NCBI RefSeq assembly: GCF_003205615.1
Contig: NZ_PYBV01000011.1
Coordinates: forward strand, 307,499-371,498
Source: Micromonospora arborensis
Lineage (GTDB): Bacteria > Actinomycetota > Actinomycetes > Mycobacteriales > Micromonosporaceae
Direction: 5' to 3'
Length of the DNA stretch: 64,000 nucleotides
Of the stretch, positions 35,581 through 43,023 are shown in pieces (position 1 is the first letter of the stretch; each line of letters starts with the position of its first letter). Under the pieces are notes generated by a model. The model saw only the letters and a program-made list of their open reading frames with translations, was not told the DNA's origin and ran no database searches. The position numbers and the translations under genes are program-made.

Positions 35581-36218
35581 CCGCCCCGGTCCGGCTGCTG
35601 ATCGTCGACGACCATCCGGTGGTGCGTGACGGCCTGCGCGGGATGTTCACCGGCGACCCGGGGTTCGAGGTGGTGGGCGAGGCGGCGGACGGCTCGGAGG
35701 CGTTGACCCTGGTCGCGACGCTGCGGCCGGACGTGGTGCTGATGGATCTGCGGATGCCCGGTATGGACGGGGTGACCGCCATCGGCCGGCTGGCCCGATC
35801 CGGCAGCGCGGCCCGGGTGCTGGTGCTCACCACGTACGACACGGATGCCGATGTGCTGCCGGCGATCGAGGCCGGCGCCACCGGGTACCTGCTCAAGGAT
35901 GCGCCCCGGGAGGACCTGGTCCGGGCGGTCCGGGCGGCAGCCCGAGGTGAGTCGGTGCTCGCGCCGAGCGTCGCCGGTCGACTGATGGGCCGGCTGCGTG
36001 CTCCCGTCGAGGAGCCGCTCAGCCAACGGGAGCTGGAGGTGCTCACCCTGGTCGCCCGGGGTGCCTCCAACCGGGAGGCGGCGAGTCAACTGTTCATCAG
36101 CGAGGCCACCGTCAAGACGCACCTGCTGCACCTCTACGCCAAGCTCGGGGTCAACGACCGGGCCGCCGCGGTGGCCACCGCGTACGACAGAGGGCTGCTG
36201 ACCCCCGGCGGGCGGTGA
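35577..36218 (+). CDS. NarL/LuxR-type response regulator
   Basis: A 213-residue regulator: receiver with LIVDDHPVVRDGL and phospho-Asp in VLMDLRMPGMDG (about residue 55), then LuxR HTH LSQRELEVLTLVARGASNRE. GTG start overlaps the kinase stop. Most likely controls the exporter genes of the same operon. Confidence 0.95.
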   Translation: MTAPVRLLIVDDHPVVRDGLRGMFTGDPGFEVVGEAADGSEALTLVATLRPDVVLMDLRMPGMDGVTAIGRLARSGSAARVLVLTTYDTDADVLPAIEAGATGYLLKDAPREDLVRAVRAAARGESVLAPSVAGRLMGRLRAPVEEPLSQRELEVLTLVARGASNREAASQLFISEATVKTHLLHLYAKLGVNDRAAAVATAYDRGLLTPGGR

Positions 36219-36241
36219 GCGGGGCCGGGCAGGATGGGCGG

Positions 36242-37210
36242 GTGCGCGCGTCCCGACTGATCTCGCTGTTGTTGCTGCTCCAAACGCGCGGTTCGATGAC
36301 CGCGAGCGAGTTGGCGGGTGAGCTGGAGGTCTCCGAGCGGACCGTCTACCGGGACGTGCTGGCGCTCTCCGCCGCCGGGGTGCCGGTCTACGCCGACCGG
36401 GGCCGGGCCGGCGGGTACCGCCTGCTCGGCGGCTACCGGACCCGGTTGACCGGGCTGACCCGGGACGAGGCCGAGGCGCTCTTCCTCGCCGGGTTACCCG
36501 GCCCGGCCGGCGACATGGGGCTCGCCGACGCGGTCGCCGCCGCCGAGTTGAAGGTGCTCGCCGCGCTGCCGCCGGCCCTGCGCGACGCCCCGGCCCGCGC
36601 CGGGCAGCGGTTCCACCTGGACGTCCCGGGCTGGTTCCGGGAGACCGCGCCCCCACCGTGGCTCACCGAGCTGGCGCGGGCGATCTGGCGGGACCGGGTG
36701 GTGGAGTTGCGCTACCGGCGCGGCGACCGGGAGGTGACCCGCCGGGTCGAGCCGTACGGTCTGGTCCTCAAGAGCGCGGTCTGGTATTTGGTCGGCCGGG
36801 TCGGCGACGACACCCGCACCTACCGGGTGGACCGGGTGACCGGGGTCGAGGTGGGCGAGGAGAGCTTCGACCGCGACGGGGACTTCGACCTGGCCGGGCA
36901 CTGGCGCGAGCAGGCCGGGTCGTTCCTGCGAACCATGCTGCGGGCCGAGGTCGCCGTCCGGCTGAGCCCCGCCGGCCTGCGCCAGCTCCGGCACCTGGTC
37001 GATGCCCCCCACGTGTACGACGAGGTGGTCGCCGCCGCCGGTGCGCCCGACGGGCTGGGCTGGGTGGTGGCCCGGTTGCCCGTCGAGTCCGTCGAGGTGG
37101 CGTACCACCAACTGCTGGGCCTCGGCCCCGAGGTGGAGGTGCTCGACCCACCCGAGCTGCGGCAGTTGTTCACCGAGGCGGCCGACCGCCTCGGCGCGCT
37201 CTACCGGTAG
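36242..37210 (+). CDS. HTH-WYL transcriptional regulator (YafY type)
   Basis: A 322-residue regulator with an HTH_11 domain (RTVYRDVLALSAAGVPVYADRGR) and a WYL domain (VELRYRRGDREVTRRVEPYGL) that may bind nucleotides or nucleic acid. GTG 36242 gives the usual MRASRLISLL start; GTG 36215, overlapping the response-regulator stop, is the alternative. Its 3' end overlaps the SDR gene on the other strand by 10 bp. Regulon unknown. Confidence 0.9.
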   Translation: MRASRLISLLLLLQTRGSMTASELAGELEVSERTVYRDVLALSAAGVPVYADRGRAGGYRLLGGYRTRLTGLTRDEAEALFLAGLPGPAGDMGLADAVAAAELKVLAALPPALRDAPARAGQRFHLDVPGWFRETAPPPWLTELARAIWRDRVVELRYRRGDREVTRRVEPYGLVLKSAVWYLVGRVGDDTRTYRVDRVTGVEVGEESFDRDGDFDLAGHWREQAGSFLRTMLRAEVAVRLSPAGLRQLRHLVDAPHVYDEVVAAAGAPDGLGWVVARLPVESVEVAYHQLLGLGPEVEVLDPPELRQLFTEAADRLGALYR

Positions 37211-38115
37211 CCGGTCACGTCCGCCGGCTTGCCGGCGTCGACCACCTCGGTGATGTAGCGGAAGCCCTCGGGTTGGCTGCCGTCGAGGTCGGTGAACCCG
37301 TACACCTTGGACAGCGTGCCAGCATCGACGGACTCGCCGTTCCAGCGGGCCTTCTCCTCGTCGGCGGCGAGTGCGGCCACCGCGCGGCCGACGAACGCCG
37401 GGGTCTCCGAGATGAGGAAGTTCGGGTCGGTGGCGGCGCCGTCGCGCCAGTTCTCCTCGGTCACGCCGAAGTGCTCCAGCATCGCCTCCGAGCGGATCCA
37501 CCCCGGGGTGAGCGCCACGGCCGTGCAACCGTGCGGCTTCAGCTCGTGCGCCTGACTGAAGGCGAGCCGGTTGACCGAGACCTTGGCCAGGTCGTAGAAG
37601 ACCGAGAGCCGGTAGTTCTCGTCGTTGTACGCCTTGGTGCCGTCACCCATCTCCACCACCAGACCACCGGGCTTGCGGATCAGCAGCGGCAGCGCGAAGT
37701 GGCTGGTGATGATGTGCGTGTCGACGGCCAGCCGCAGGGTGCGGAACCCGGCGTCCAGCGGCTGCTCCCAGACCGGCTTCTCCCAGGTGACCAGCGGATC
37801 GCCACCCCAGATGTCGTTGACCAACACGTCGAGTCGGCCCTGCTCCGCGTCGATCCGGGCGACCAGGTCGCGGACCTGCTCGGGCACCAGGTGATCGACC
37901 CGGACGGCGATACCGGTGCCACCGGCGGCGGTGACCAGCTCGGCGGTCTCCTCGATGGTCTCCGGCCGGTTCATCTCGGAGCGGCCGGCGCTGCTGCTGC
38001 GGCCGGTGGCGTACACGGTGGCACCGGCGGCGCCGAGCTGGACGGCGATCTGCCGACCCGCGCCCCGGGTTGCACCGGCGACGAGCGCGATCTTTCCTAC
38101 GAGCGGTTGTGTCAT
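37201..38115 (-). CDS. SDR-family oxidoreductase
   Basis: A 304-residue SDR with coenzyme motif AGATRGAGRQIAV near residue 13 and YDLAK as Tyr-Lys pair near 180. The serine normally 12-13 residues before the tyrosine is not evident (MGDGTKAYNDENYRLSVFYD), and NNAG is replaced by NDIWGG, features of the divergent SDR subgroup. ATG 38115 is chosen as the usual start. No ribosome site is obvious. Reaction unknown. Confidence 0.88.
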   Translation of the reverse strand: MTQPLVGKIALVAGATRGAGRQIAVQLGAAGATVYATGRSSSAGRSEMNRPETIEETAELVTAAGGTGIAVRVDHLVPEQVRDLVARIDAEQGRLDVLVNDIWGGDPLVTWEKPVWEQPLDAGFRTLRLAVDTHIITSHFALPLLIRKPGGLVVEMGDGTKAYNDENYRLSVFYDLAKVSVNRLAFSQAHELKPHGCTAVALTPGWIRSEAMLEHFGVTEENWRDGAATDPNFLISETPAFVGRAVAALAADEEKARWNGESVDAGTLSKVYGFTDLDGSQPEGFRYITEVVDAGKPADVTGYR

Positions 38116-38200
38116 ACCTGCGAGGTTGTCAGCGATACCTGACAACCGGCGTCCGAATTCCCGGACCGCTCTGGCGAACCGCAGGGAGACCTTGGCGCTC

Positions 38201-38275
38201 CCTGTAGAGCTGCCCCACGAACGGGGCAGCACGCGACTTCCGCACCGCGCCCCATATTTGGGGCAGCTCTACAGG
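38201..38275. repeat. paired inverted-repeat element, compact copy
   Basis: Units 38201-38227 and 38249-38275 face each other, each with CCTGTAGAGCTGCCCC and an internal GGGGC. Only 21 bp lie between them, against 252 bp at 12528-12833. The right unit is identical over 27 bp to the right unit of that copy. Confidence 0.8.
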
Positions 38276-38353
38276 GCCACTGCAGGCATCCCGCTGTCCG
38301 GCGTCCTCTACATGTCGAGCGGCCCGCGAGTCTTTGGGCTCCGAACCGTCCCC

Positions 38354-39091
38354 TCAATCCACGATGCGGACGCGGACCCGGCGATTGGCCCGGCCCTTGC
38401 TCTCCACCTTGACCACCTGCACCTTGCCGATCTGCGCGGTGGACGCGACGTGGGTGCCGCCGTCGGCTTGCACGTCCAGACCGACGATGTCGACGATCCG
38501 GACCTCCTGCTCGTCCGGCGGGATCAGGTTGGACTGGGTGCGGATGATGTCCGGCAGGGCCAGCGCCTCGCTGCGCGGCAGCACCCGGGTCGCGACCGAG
38601 CGGTCGGCGGCCACCTCGGCGTTGACCAACTCCTCGATCCGGCTCTTGAAGTCCGGGGGCACCTCAGGCAGGTTGAAGTCCATCCGGGCCTCGCCCGGTT
38701 CCATGTTTCCACCGGTCACGAGCGCGCCGAAGTCGCGGAACACCACACCGCAGAGCACGTGCAGCCCGGAGTGCGTACGCATCAGCCGGGTGCGGCGCTC
38801 GTCCTCCAGCGCGCCGACGACCTCGGTGCCGACCGGCGGCAACGGGTCACCCTCGGCGGGGATCAGGTACGGGTCGTCGCCCTTGCGGGTGCCGACGATC
38901 CGCGTCTGCACGCCCTGCCACAGCAGCACGCCGTGGTCCGGTGGTTGGCCGCCGCCGCCCGGGTAGAACGCCGAGCGGTCCAGCACGATGCCCTGTTCCG
39001 GGTCGGCGTGCAGGACCGTACAGGTCCACTCGCGCAGGGTCGGGTCGGCGAGGTCGAGCCGGTGCGTACGGCCATGTCGTGTGACGCCCAT
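38354..39091 (-). CDS. alanyl-tRNA editing protein (AlaX type)
   Basis: A 245-residue free-standing editing domain that removes wrongly attached amino acids from tRNA(Ala). The metal motif MRTHSGLHVL gives the HxxxH pair; the second motif, normally CGGTH, reads ADGGTHVASTAQIG, so the cysteine ligand is aspartate. The ATG follows TAACGT by 8 nt, a possible leaderless promoter inside the end of the next gene. Product substrate could be Ser- or Gly-tRNA. Confidence 0.9.
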   Translation of the reverse strand: MGVTRHGRTHRLDLADPTLREWTCTVLHADPEQGIVLDRSAFYPGGGGQPPDHGVLLWQGVQTRIVGTRKGDDPYLIPAEGDPLPPVGTEVVGALEDERRTRLMRTHSGLHVLCGVVFRDFGALVTGGNMEPGEARMDFNLPEVPPDFKSRIEELVNAEVAADRSVATRVLPRSEALALPDIIRTQSNLIPPDEQEVRIVDIVGLDVQADGGTHVASTAQIGKVQVVKVESKGRANRRVRVRIVD

Positions 39092-39102
39092 GACAGGGCA
39101 CG

Positions 39103-39990
39103 TTACCCGTTGAGGAAGCCGGAAATGCGGTCCCGCAGGTCGGCGCGTTCGGTCCAGAGGACACCGGGCCGGTCGTACACGTGCAGGGTGGCCTGGGGCA
39201 GCGCGGCGGCGAGCCGCTCGGCGACCTCGACCGGGTGCAGGTCGTCGCCCGCGCAGCCGATCACCAGCGCCGGAGCGGTGACCGCCGCCAGGTCGCTGAT
39301 CTCCGGCAGCGACGTCTGCTCCGCCAGTGCGGCCAGGCCTTCGGCCAAACCGTCGCGGAGCAGTTGGTCGAGCCGCTGCCGCAGGTACGCCCAGCCCGCC
39401 GGGGTGTTGCGCACCGCCGCGGGCATCTCCAGTGAGACGACATCCGCGACCGCCGAGGCGTCCCCGCTCTCCACCGCCTCGAGCAGGTCCGTGATCCGTT
39501 CGCGGGCGACCGGACCGCGCGGCTCGTCGAGCACCGCCGGCAGGAAGAAGACCAGCTTGTCGAAGCGCTCCGGGCTCTCCGCGAGCAGTCGGCTGAGTGC
39601 GCCCGCGCCGAGGCTCGCACCGAACGCCCGGCTGGCTCCGCCGAGGTCCGCGATCGCGCGCAGATCCCGGGCCAGGTCCAGGTAGTTCCACGGCCCGTCC
39701 GGTGCGTCGGAACGGCCGTGCCCACGGAACTGGAAGAAGACCTTGCGGCCGGTCACTCCGCTGCCGAACGGGCGGGTGGTGGCGATGCCGTTGCCCAGCC
39801 CGTGCGCGAAGACGGTGACCGGATCACCGGTGCCGGTGACCAGCCGCTCCAGCCGCACGCCGTGCGGCGTGGTGACCAACTCGGTCTCCGGCTCCGGCAA
39901 CGCCGGCCGACCGGTACGCGGCCCACCCGGGCCGGGCCCCCAGGTGCGGGGCCCGCTGTCCGGTGGGGGTGGCCAGCGGAAACCTCTCAC
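39103..39990 (-). CDS. alpha/beta-hydrolase
   Basis: A 295-residue hydrolase: VFAHGLGN oxyanion loop, FRGHGRSDAP, and nucleophile elbow FGASLGAG (GxSxG). A likely acid and histidine late in the chain are not clear; the usual final His is not seen, so activity is uncertain. GTG 39990 overlaps the DUF2516 stop by 4 bp. The Pro/Gly-rich first 35 residues might be untranslated if a later start is used. Confidence 0.85.
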   Translation of the reverse strand: MRGFRWPPPPDSGPRTWGPGPGGPRTGRPALPEPETELVTTPHGVRLERLVTGTGDPVTVFAHGLGNGIATTRPFGSGVTGRKVFFQFRGHGRSDAPDGPWNYLDLARDLRAIADLGGASRAFGASLGAGALSRLLAESPERFDKLVFFLPAVLDEPRGPVARERITDLLEAVESGDASAVADVVSLEMPAAVRNTPAGWAYLRQRLDQLLRDGLAEGLAALAEQTSLPEISDLAAVTAPALVIGCAGDDLHPVEVAERLAAALPQATLHVYDRPGVLWTERADLRDRISGFLNG

Positions 39991-40301
39991 CAGAACCCTT
40001 TGCCGTCGCTCAGGTCACGCAGACCGACCCGGACGTCGAGGAGGTAGATCAGACCGGCGGCGATGCCGATCAGTCCGAAGAGGCTGATCGGACCGAAGCC
40101 GAGCAGAGTCAGCACGAGACAGACGGCGAGGATGGCGATCCAGCCGCCCTTCGGAAGGGTGCCAATGGCGGGGAAAGCGTCGGAGCGCTGGGTGATCGCG
40201 TGCACCAGGGCGACGCCCTGGACGATCAGCGCGAAGACGAGCAGGATCAGCTCGATCACGTAGCGGACTTCGAACGCGAAGATCGGCGCGGCGTTGGCCA
40301 T
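39987..40301 (-). CDS. DUF2516 membrane protein (Rv0476-like)
   Basis: A 104-residue protein with three hydrophobic segments, a match to the actinobacterial DUF2516 family. Found beside hbhA in mycobacteria (Rv0476-Rv0475), the same order as here. ATG is preceded by TAAGCT-N7, a leaderless-type promoter. Function unknown. Confidence 0.88.
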   Translation of the reverse strand: MANAAPIFAFEVRYVIELILLVFALIVQGVALVHAITQRSDAFPAIGTLPKGGWIAILAVCLVLTLLGFGPISLFGLIGIAAGLIYLLDVRVGLRDLSDGKGFW

Positions 40302-40372
40302 GCCGGCAAGCTTATGTCGAGGACCCCGGCTACGTCCGACAAGGACGCCGCCGGGGCCGTCGACATCACGAA

Positions 40373-41128
40373 CTACTCGGCCGCCGGGCGGGTCCGCTTG
40401 GTGGCCCGGGGCAGCTTCGCCGACGGCGTCGCGGCCGGCTTGGCGGCCTTCGGCGCACGGGCGGCCTTCTTGACGGCGGCCGGCTTGGCCTCGGCGATCT
40501 CGGCCACGTCGGCCGGGGTCGGCACGTCGGCCGGGGCCGCAGCGGCCGGGGTGGTGGTGGCGGCCGGAGTGGTGGTGGCGGCCGGGGTGGTGGTCGGCGT
40601 CACCGCCTGGGTCGCCTCGATGTCGGCGTTGACCGTCTCGGCGGCCTCCAGCACACCGGCGCCGACGACCCGCTCACCGCGGGCGACCAGAGCGCCGTAC
40701 GCGGCGAAAGCACGCTCCTGCGCGGCCTGGGCGCTCGCGAACACCATGACGGCGTTGCGGGTCGCGGCAGCGCGCAGCTTGTCAAGGTCGGCGACCTCGC
40801 GCAGCTTGGCCAGGTCGGCAGCCTCGCGGAGCTTGCTCAGGTCGGCCGACTCGCGCAGCTTGCTCAGGTCGGCCGACTCGCGGAGCTTGGCCAGGTCCAG
40901 CTCGCGCAGGGTGCCAGCGGTCTCATTGGCGGTACGCAGCGTCTCGGTGGCCTTCTGACGCAGCTCGAAGCCGGTCAACACGGCCCGACCGCCCAAGTCG
41001 GCGACGACCCGGGTGCCGAGGACGCCGACCACGGCCGGCAGCTTGCGCAAGTGCTCGATGGCCAGCTCACCGGCGCCGGCGGCGGCGTAGATCGGGGCGG
41101 GGATCCGGTTGGTCTTCGGCTCGCTCAT
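40373..41128 (-). CDS. HbhA-like protein with tandem KLRE(S/A)ADL repeats
   Basis: A 251-residue protein similar in layout to heparin-binding haemagglutinin. N-terminal IPAPIYAAAGAGELAIEHLR is the conserved start. Residues about 78-118 hold five copies of a nine-residue unit, KLRESADLS with variants, which should form a coiled coil. A spacer of Ala/Thr/Pro follows, and the end is a Lys/Ala/Pro tail (KKAARAPKAAKPAATPSAK) like the methylated heparin-binding tail of HbhA. No signal peptide. Start overlaps the XRE gene stop. Could work in adhesion or lipid-body/cell-shape roles; not shown here. Confidence 0.88.
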   Translation of the reverse strand: MSEPKTNRIPAPIYAAAGAGELAIEHLRKLPAVVGVLGTRVVADLGGRAVLTGFELRQKATETLRTANETAGTLRELDLAKLRESADLSKLRESADLSKLREAADLAKLREVADLDKLRAAATRNAVMVFASAQAAQERAFAAYGALVARGERVVGAGVLEAAETVNADIEATQAVTPTTTPAATTTPAATTTPAAAAPADVPTPADVAEIAEAKPAAVKKAARAPKAAKPAATPSAKLPRATKRTRPAAE

Positions 41129-41748
41129 GACGTCTCCTCTTCGGCCGCCTCGGCGGCCTTCCGGACCGCCGGACCGGCGGCCTTCTTCTCGGGGGTGCTG
41201 GTGCTGCTCGGGGCGGGAGCGGTGCCCGCCTCGGTGACGGCAACCGACTCGAGCACGGCCTCGGTCGGTGTGCCGCCCGCGGTGGTGGGGCCGGTGGCGG
41301 CCAGATTGGCCACGTCGGCGGGCTGGTCGGCGACGTCGGTCGGGGTGGTCGGGGTGGCCGCCCCGGCCGTGCCGGTGCCCTCGGCGTCGGCCTGGGCCTC
41401 GGCCAGCCGGGTGTTCTCCCGGCGGAACGTCTCGTAGATCTGGCTGAGTGACTGCTTCTGGGCCATCGTCAGGTCGGCGTCCACGGCGATGGCGGCGAGC
41501 ACACCGTGACCCTCTTTGTCGTCGAGCAGCCCGGCGCGCAGGTACATCGCCGGGGTGGAGACCCGCAGCGCGCTCGCCAGTTGCTGGAGCACCTCGGCGC
41601 TGGGCTTGCGCAGGCCGCGTTCGATCTGACTGAGGTACGGGTTGCTGACCCCCGCCTGCTCGGCGAGCTGCCTCAGCGAGATCTTGGCGTTGCGCCGCAG
41701 ATCGCGGATGAACCCGCCGACATCGGGAAGGTCCTTCGGTGTGGCCAT
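41125..41748 (-). CDS. XRE-family regulator (Rv0474-like)
   Basis: A 207-residue protein: HTH ISLRQLAEQAGVSNPYLSQI at about residues 20-39, then a helical region ending near 110 and a Thr/Ala/Pro-rich tail that is probably unstructured. It is first in an operon with the HbhA-like gene. ATG follows TAGCGT by 6 nt and TTGCAA lies 17 bp further up, so the mRNA is probably leaderless. Candidate sites for autoregulation lie in 41778-41806. Confidence 0.92.
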   Translation of the reverse strand: MATPKDLPDVGGFIRDLRRNAKISLRQLAEQAGVSNPYLSQIERGLRKPSAEVLQQLASALRVSTPAMYLRAGLLDDKEGHGVLAAIAVDADLTMAQKQSLSQIYETFRRENTRLAEAQADAEGTGTAGAATPTTPTDVADQPADVANLAATGPTTAGGTPTEAVLESVAVTEAGTAPAPSSTSTPEKKAAGPAVRKAAEAAEEETS

Positions 41749-41754
41749 GACGCG

Positions 41755-41812
41755 ACGCTAACCCGCCGCGCTAGCTCTTGCAAGCAAAACGCTAGCCATA
41801 GTTAGCAAGGTC
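41755..41812 (-). promoter_or_regulatory. promoter of the XRE-HbhA operon
   Basis: Minus strand: -35 TTGCAA (41778-41783), 17 bp, -10 TAGCGT (41755-41760), 6 nt, ATG. The -35 sits in the palindrome CTTGCAAG. Upstream is GCTAGCCATAGTTAGC (41791-41806), whose half-sites GCTAGC/GTTAGC resemble a repressor site. Confidence 0.5.
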
Positions 41813-41859
41813 TCAACGTCCTGTTTGCGTGCCGCTCCTTCGATCCGTACCGTCCGGCC

Positions 41860-42657
41860 GTGCACATGATCACAGTCAATGGAGCAAGCATCGCGTACGA
41901 CGAGGCCGGCACCGGTTCGCCCGTCGTACTGCTGCACGCCGGCATCACCGACCGGCGGATGTGGCGCGGACAGCTCGACGCGCTCGCCACCCGGCACCGG
42001 GTGATCGTTCCGGACCTTCGCGGCTACGGAGACTCGGAGCTGCCCCCGACGCCGTTCACGCACCACGACGACGTGGTCGGGCTGTTGGACGCGCTCGGCC
42101 TGCCCCGGGCCGCCCTGGTCGGCTGCTCCTTCGGTGGGTCGGTCGCCGTCGACACCGCGCTGGCCCACCCCGACCGGGTGAGCGCGCTCGCGCTGTTCGA
42201 CACGGCGGTCTCCGGCAACGAGTGGTCCGATGAGGCGAACGACCTCTGGGACGAACTGGTCGGTGAGGTCGACCCCGACGACTTCGTCGCCGCTGCGGCC
42301 GGCGAGGTGCGGTTCTGGGTGGTCGGCCCGGGCCGCCAGCCGGAGGACGTGGACCCCGAGCTGATCGCGTTCGCGCAGGAGATGGACCAGCGCGCGCTCG
42401 CCGCCGAACTGGCGCTCGGCGCGATCGAAGTGGGCGAGCTGACGCCGCCGGCAATCGATCGCCTCGGCGAGCTGAGGGTGCCTGTCCTGGTCACCGCCGG
42501 GGCCGCGGACGTGCCGGACATCATTCGGCTCGCCGACCGGATCGCCGCCGAGGTCCCCGGCGCGGTACGACTGCCCGACGTCCCCGGCGCCGCGCACCTG
42601 CTGCCGCTGGAGCGTCCGGAGCCGGTCAACGCCGCCCTGCTCGACTTCCTGAACTGA
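41860..42657 (+). CDS. alpha/beta-hydrolase
   Basis: A 265-residue hydrolase with LLHAGITDRRMW, LRGYGDSELPP, nucleophile elbow VGCSFGGSV and final histidine in PGAAHLLPLERPE. Complete catalytic set (Ser, Asp near AAD, His). GTG 41860 follows TACCGT by 6 nt, so the start is taken there; ATG 41866 is an alternative. Divergent from the XRE-HbhA operon. Substrate unknown. Confidence 0.92.
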   Translation: MHMITVNGASIAYDEAGTGSPVVLLHAGITDRRMWRGQLDALATRHRVIVPDLRGYGDSELPPTPFTHHDDVVGLLDALGLPRAALVGCSFGGSVAVDTALAHPDRVSALALFDTAVSGNEWSDEANDLWDELVGEVDPDDFVAAAAGEVRFWVVGPGRQPEDVDPELIAFAQEMDQRALAAELALGAIEVGELTPPAIDRLGELRVPVLVTAGAADVPDIIRLADRIAAEVPGAVRLPDVPGAAHLLPLERPEPVNAALLDFLN

Positions 42658-42763
42658 CCGCGCGCGGCGCCCGTGCCGCCTCCGCCCACAGCCCGCCGGA
42701 GGCGGCAAGGCGCGCTCGGCCCGACGCGCCACGTCCCGCGCCCGGCCAGGCGGCAGCCCGACG

Positions 42764-42911
42764 AGGCCGGCACCACGAGGCCCGCACCCCGGCCAGGCCC
42801 CGCACCCCGACAAGGCCCCGCACCCCGGCCAGGCCCGCACCCCGACAAGGCCCGGCACCCCGGCCAGGCCCGCACCCCGACAAGGCCCGGCACCCCGGCG
42901 AGGCCGGCAAC
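42764..42911. repeat. GC-rich tandem array, ~17/35-bp units
   Basis: Alternating half-units AGGCCCGCACCCCGACA and AGGCCCGGCACCCCGGCC, about eight copies, ending 6 bp before the GGTATACC element. Not a CRISPR: no constant spacer. Confidence 0.75.
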
Positions 42912-42917
42912 CCGACG

Positions 42918-42963
42918 AGCGGTATACCTCAGAGGCATAAACATGACTCTGAGGTATACCGCT
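42918..42963. repeat. GGTATACC inverted-repeat element, copy 2
   Basis: AGCGGTATACCTCAGAG (42918-42934) pairs exactly with 42947-42963 around the 12-nt loop GCATAAACATGA. On both strands an ATG starts in the loop (ATGACTCTGAGG / ATGCCTCTGAGG). Confidence 0.85.
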
Positions 42964-43023
42964 CAACAGGGAATTGGCCTCCGCGTCAGGAGGTCGGGCC
43001 CACCGTTCGGTGCAGTGGTGGTG

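Larger units (their letters stand above)
42658..43023. other. gene-free region with repeats
   Basis: Contains a tandem array (42764-42911) and the inverted-repeat element (42918-42963). No protein-coding signal between the convergent hydrolase and asparaginase genes. Confidence 0.6.

Noticed and set aside
34554..36656. 700-codon open frame on the minus strand across kinase and response regulator
   Set aside because: Same reason: antisense of well-supported genes, low-complexity Arg/Pro/Ser translation.
42764..42911. possible CRISPR or repeat protein gene (Gly/Cys-rich frame)
   Set aside because: Direct tandem DNA repeat without spacers; the frames are simple repeats with no start signal.
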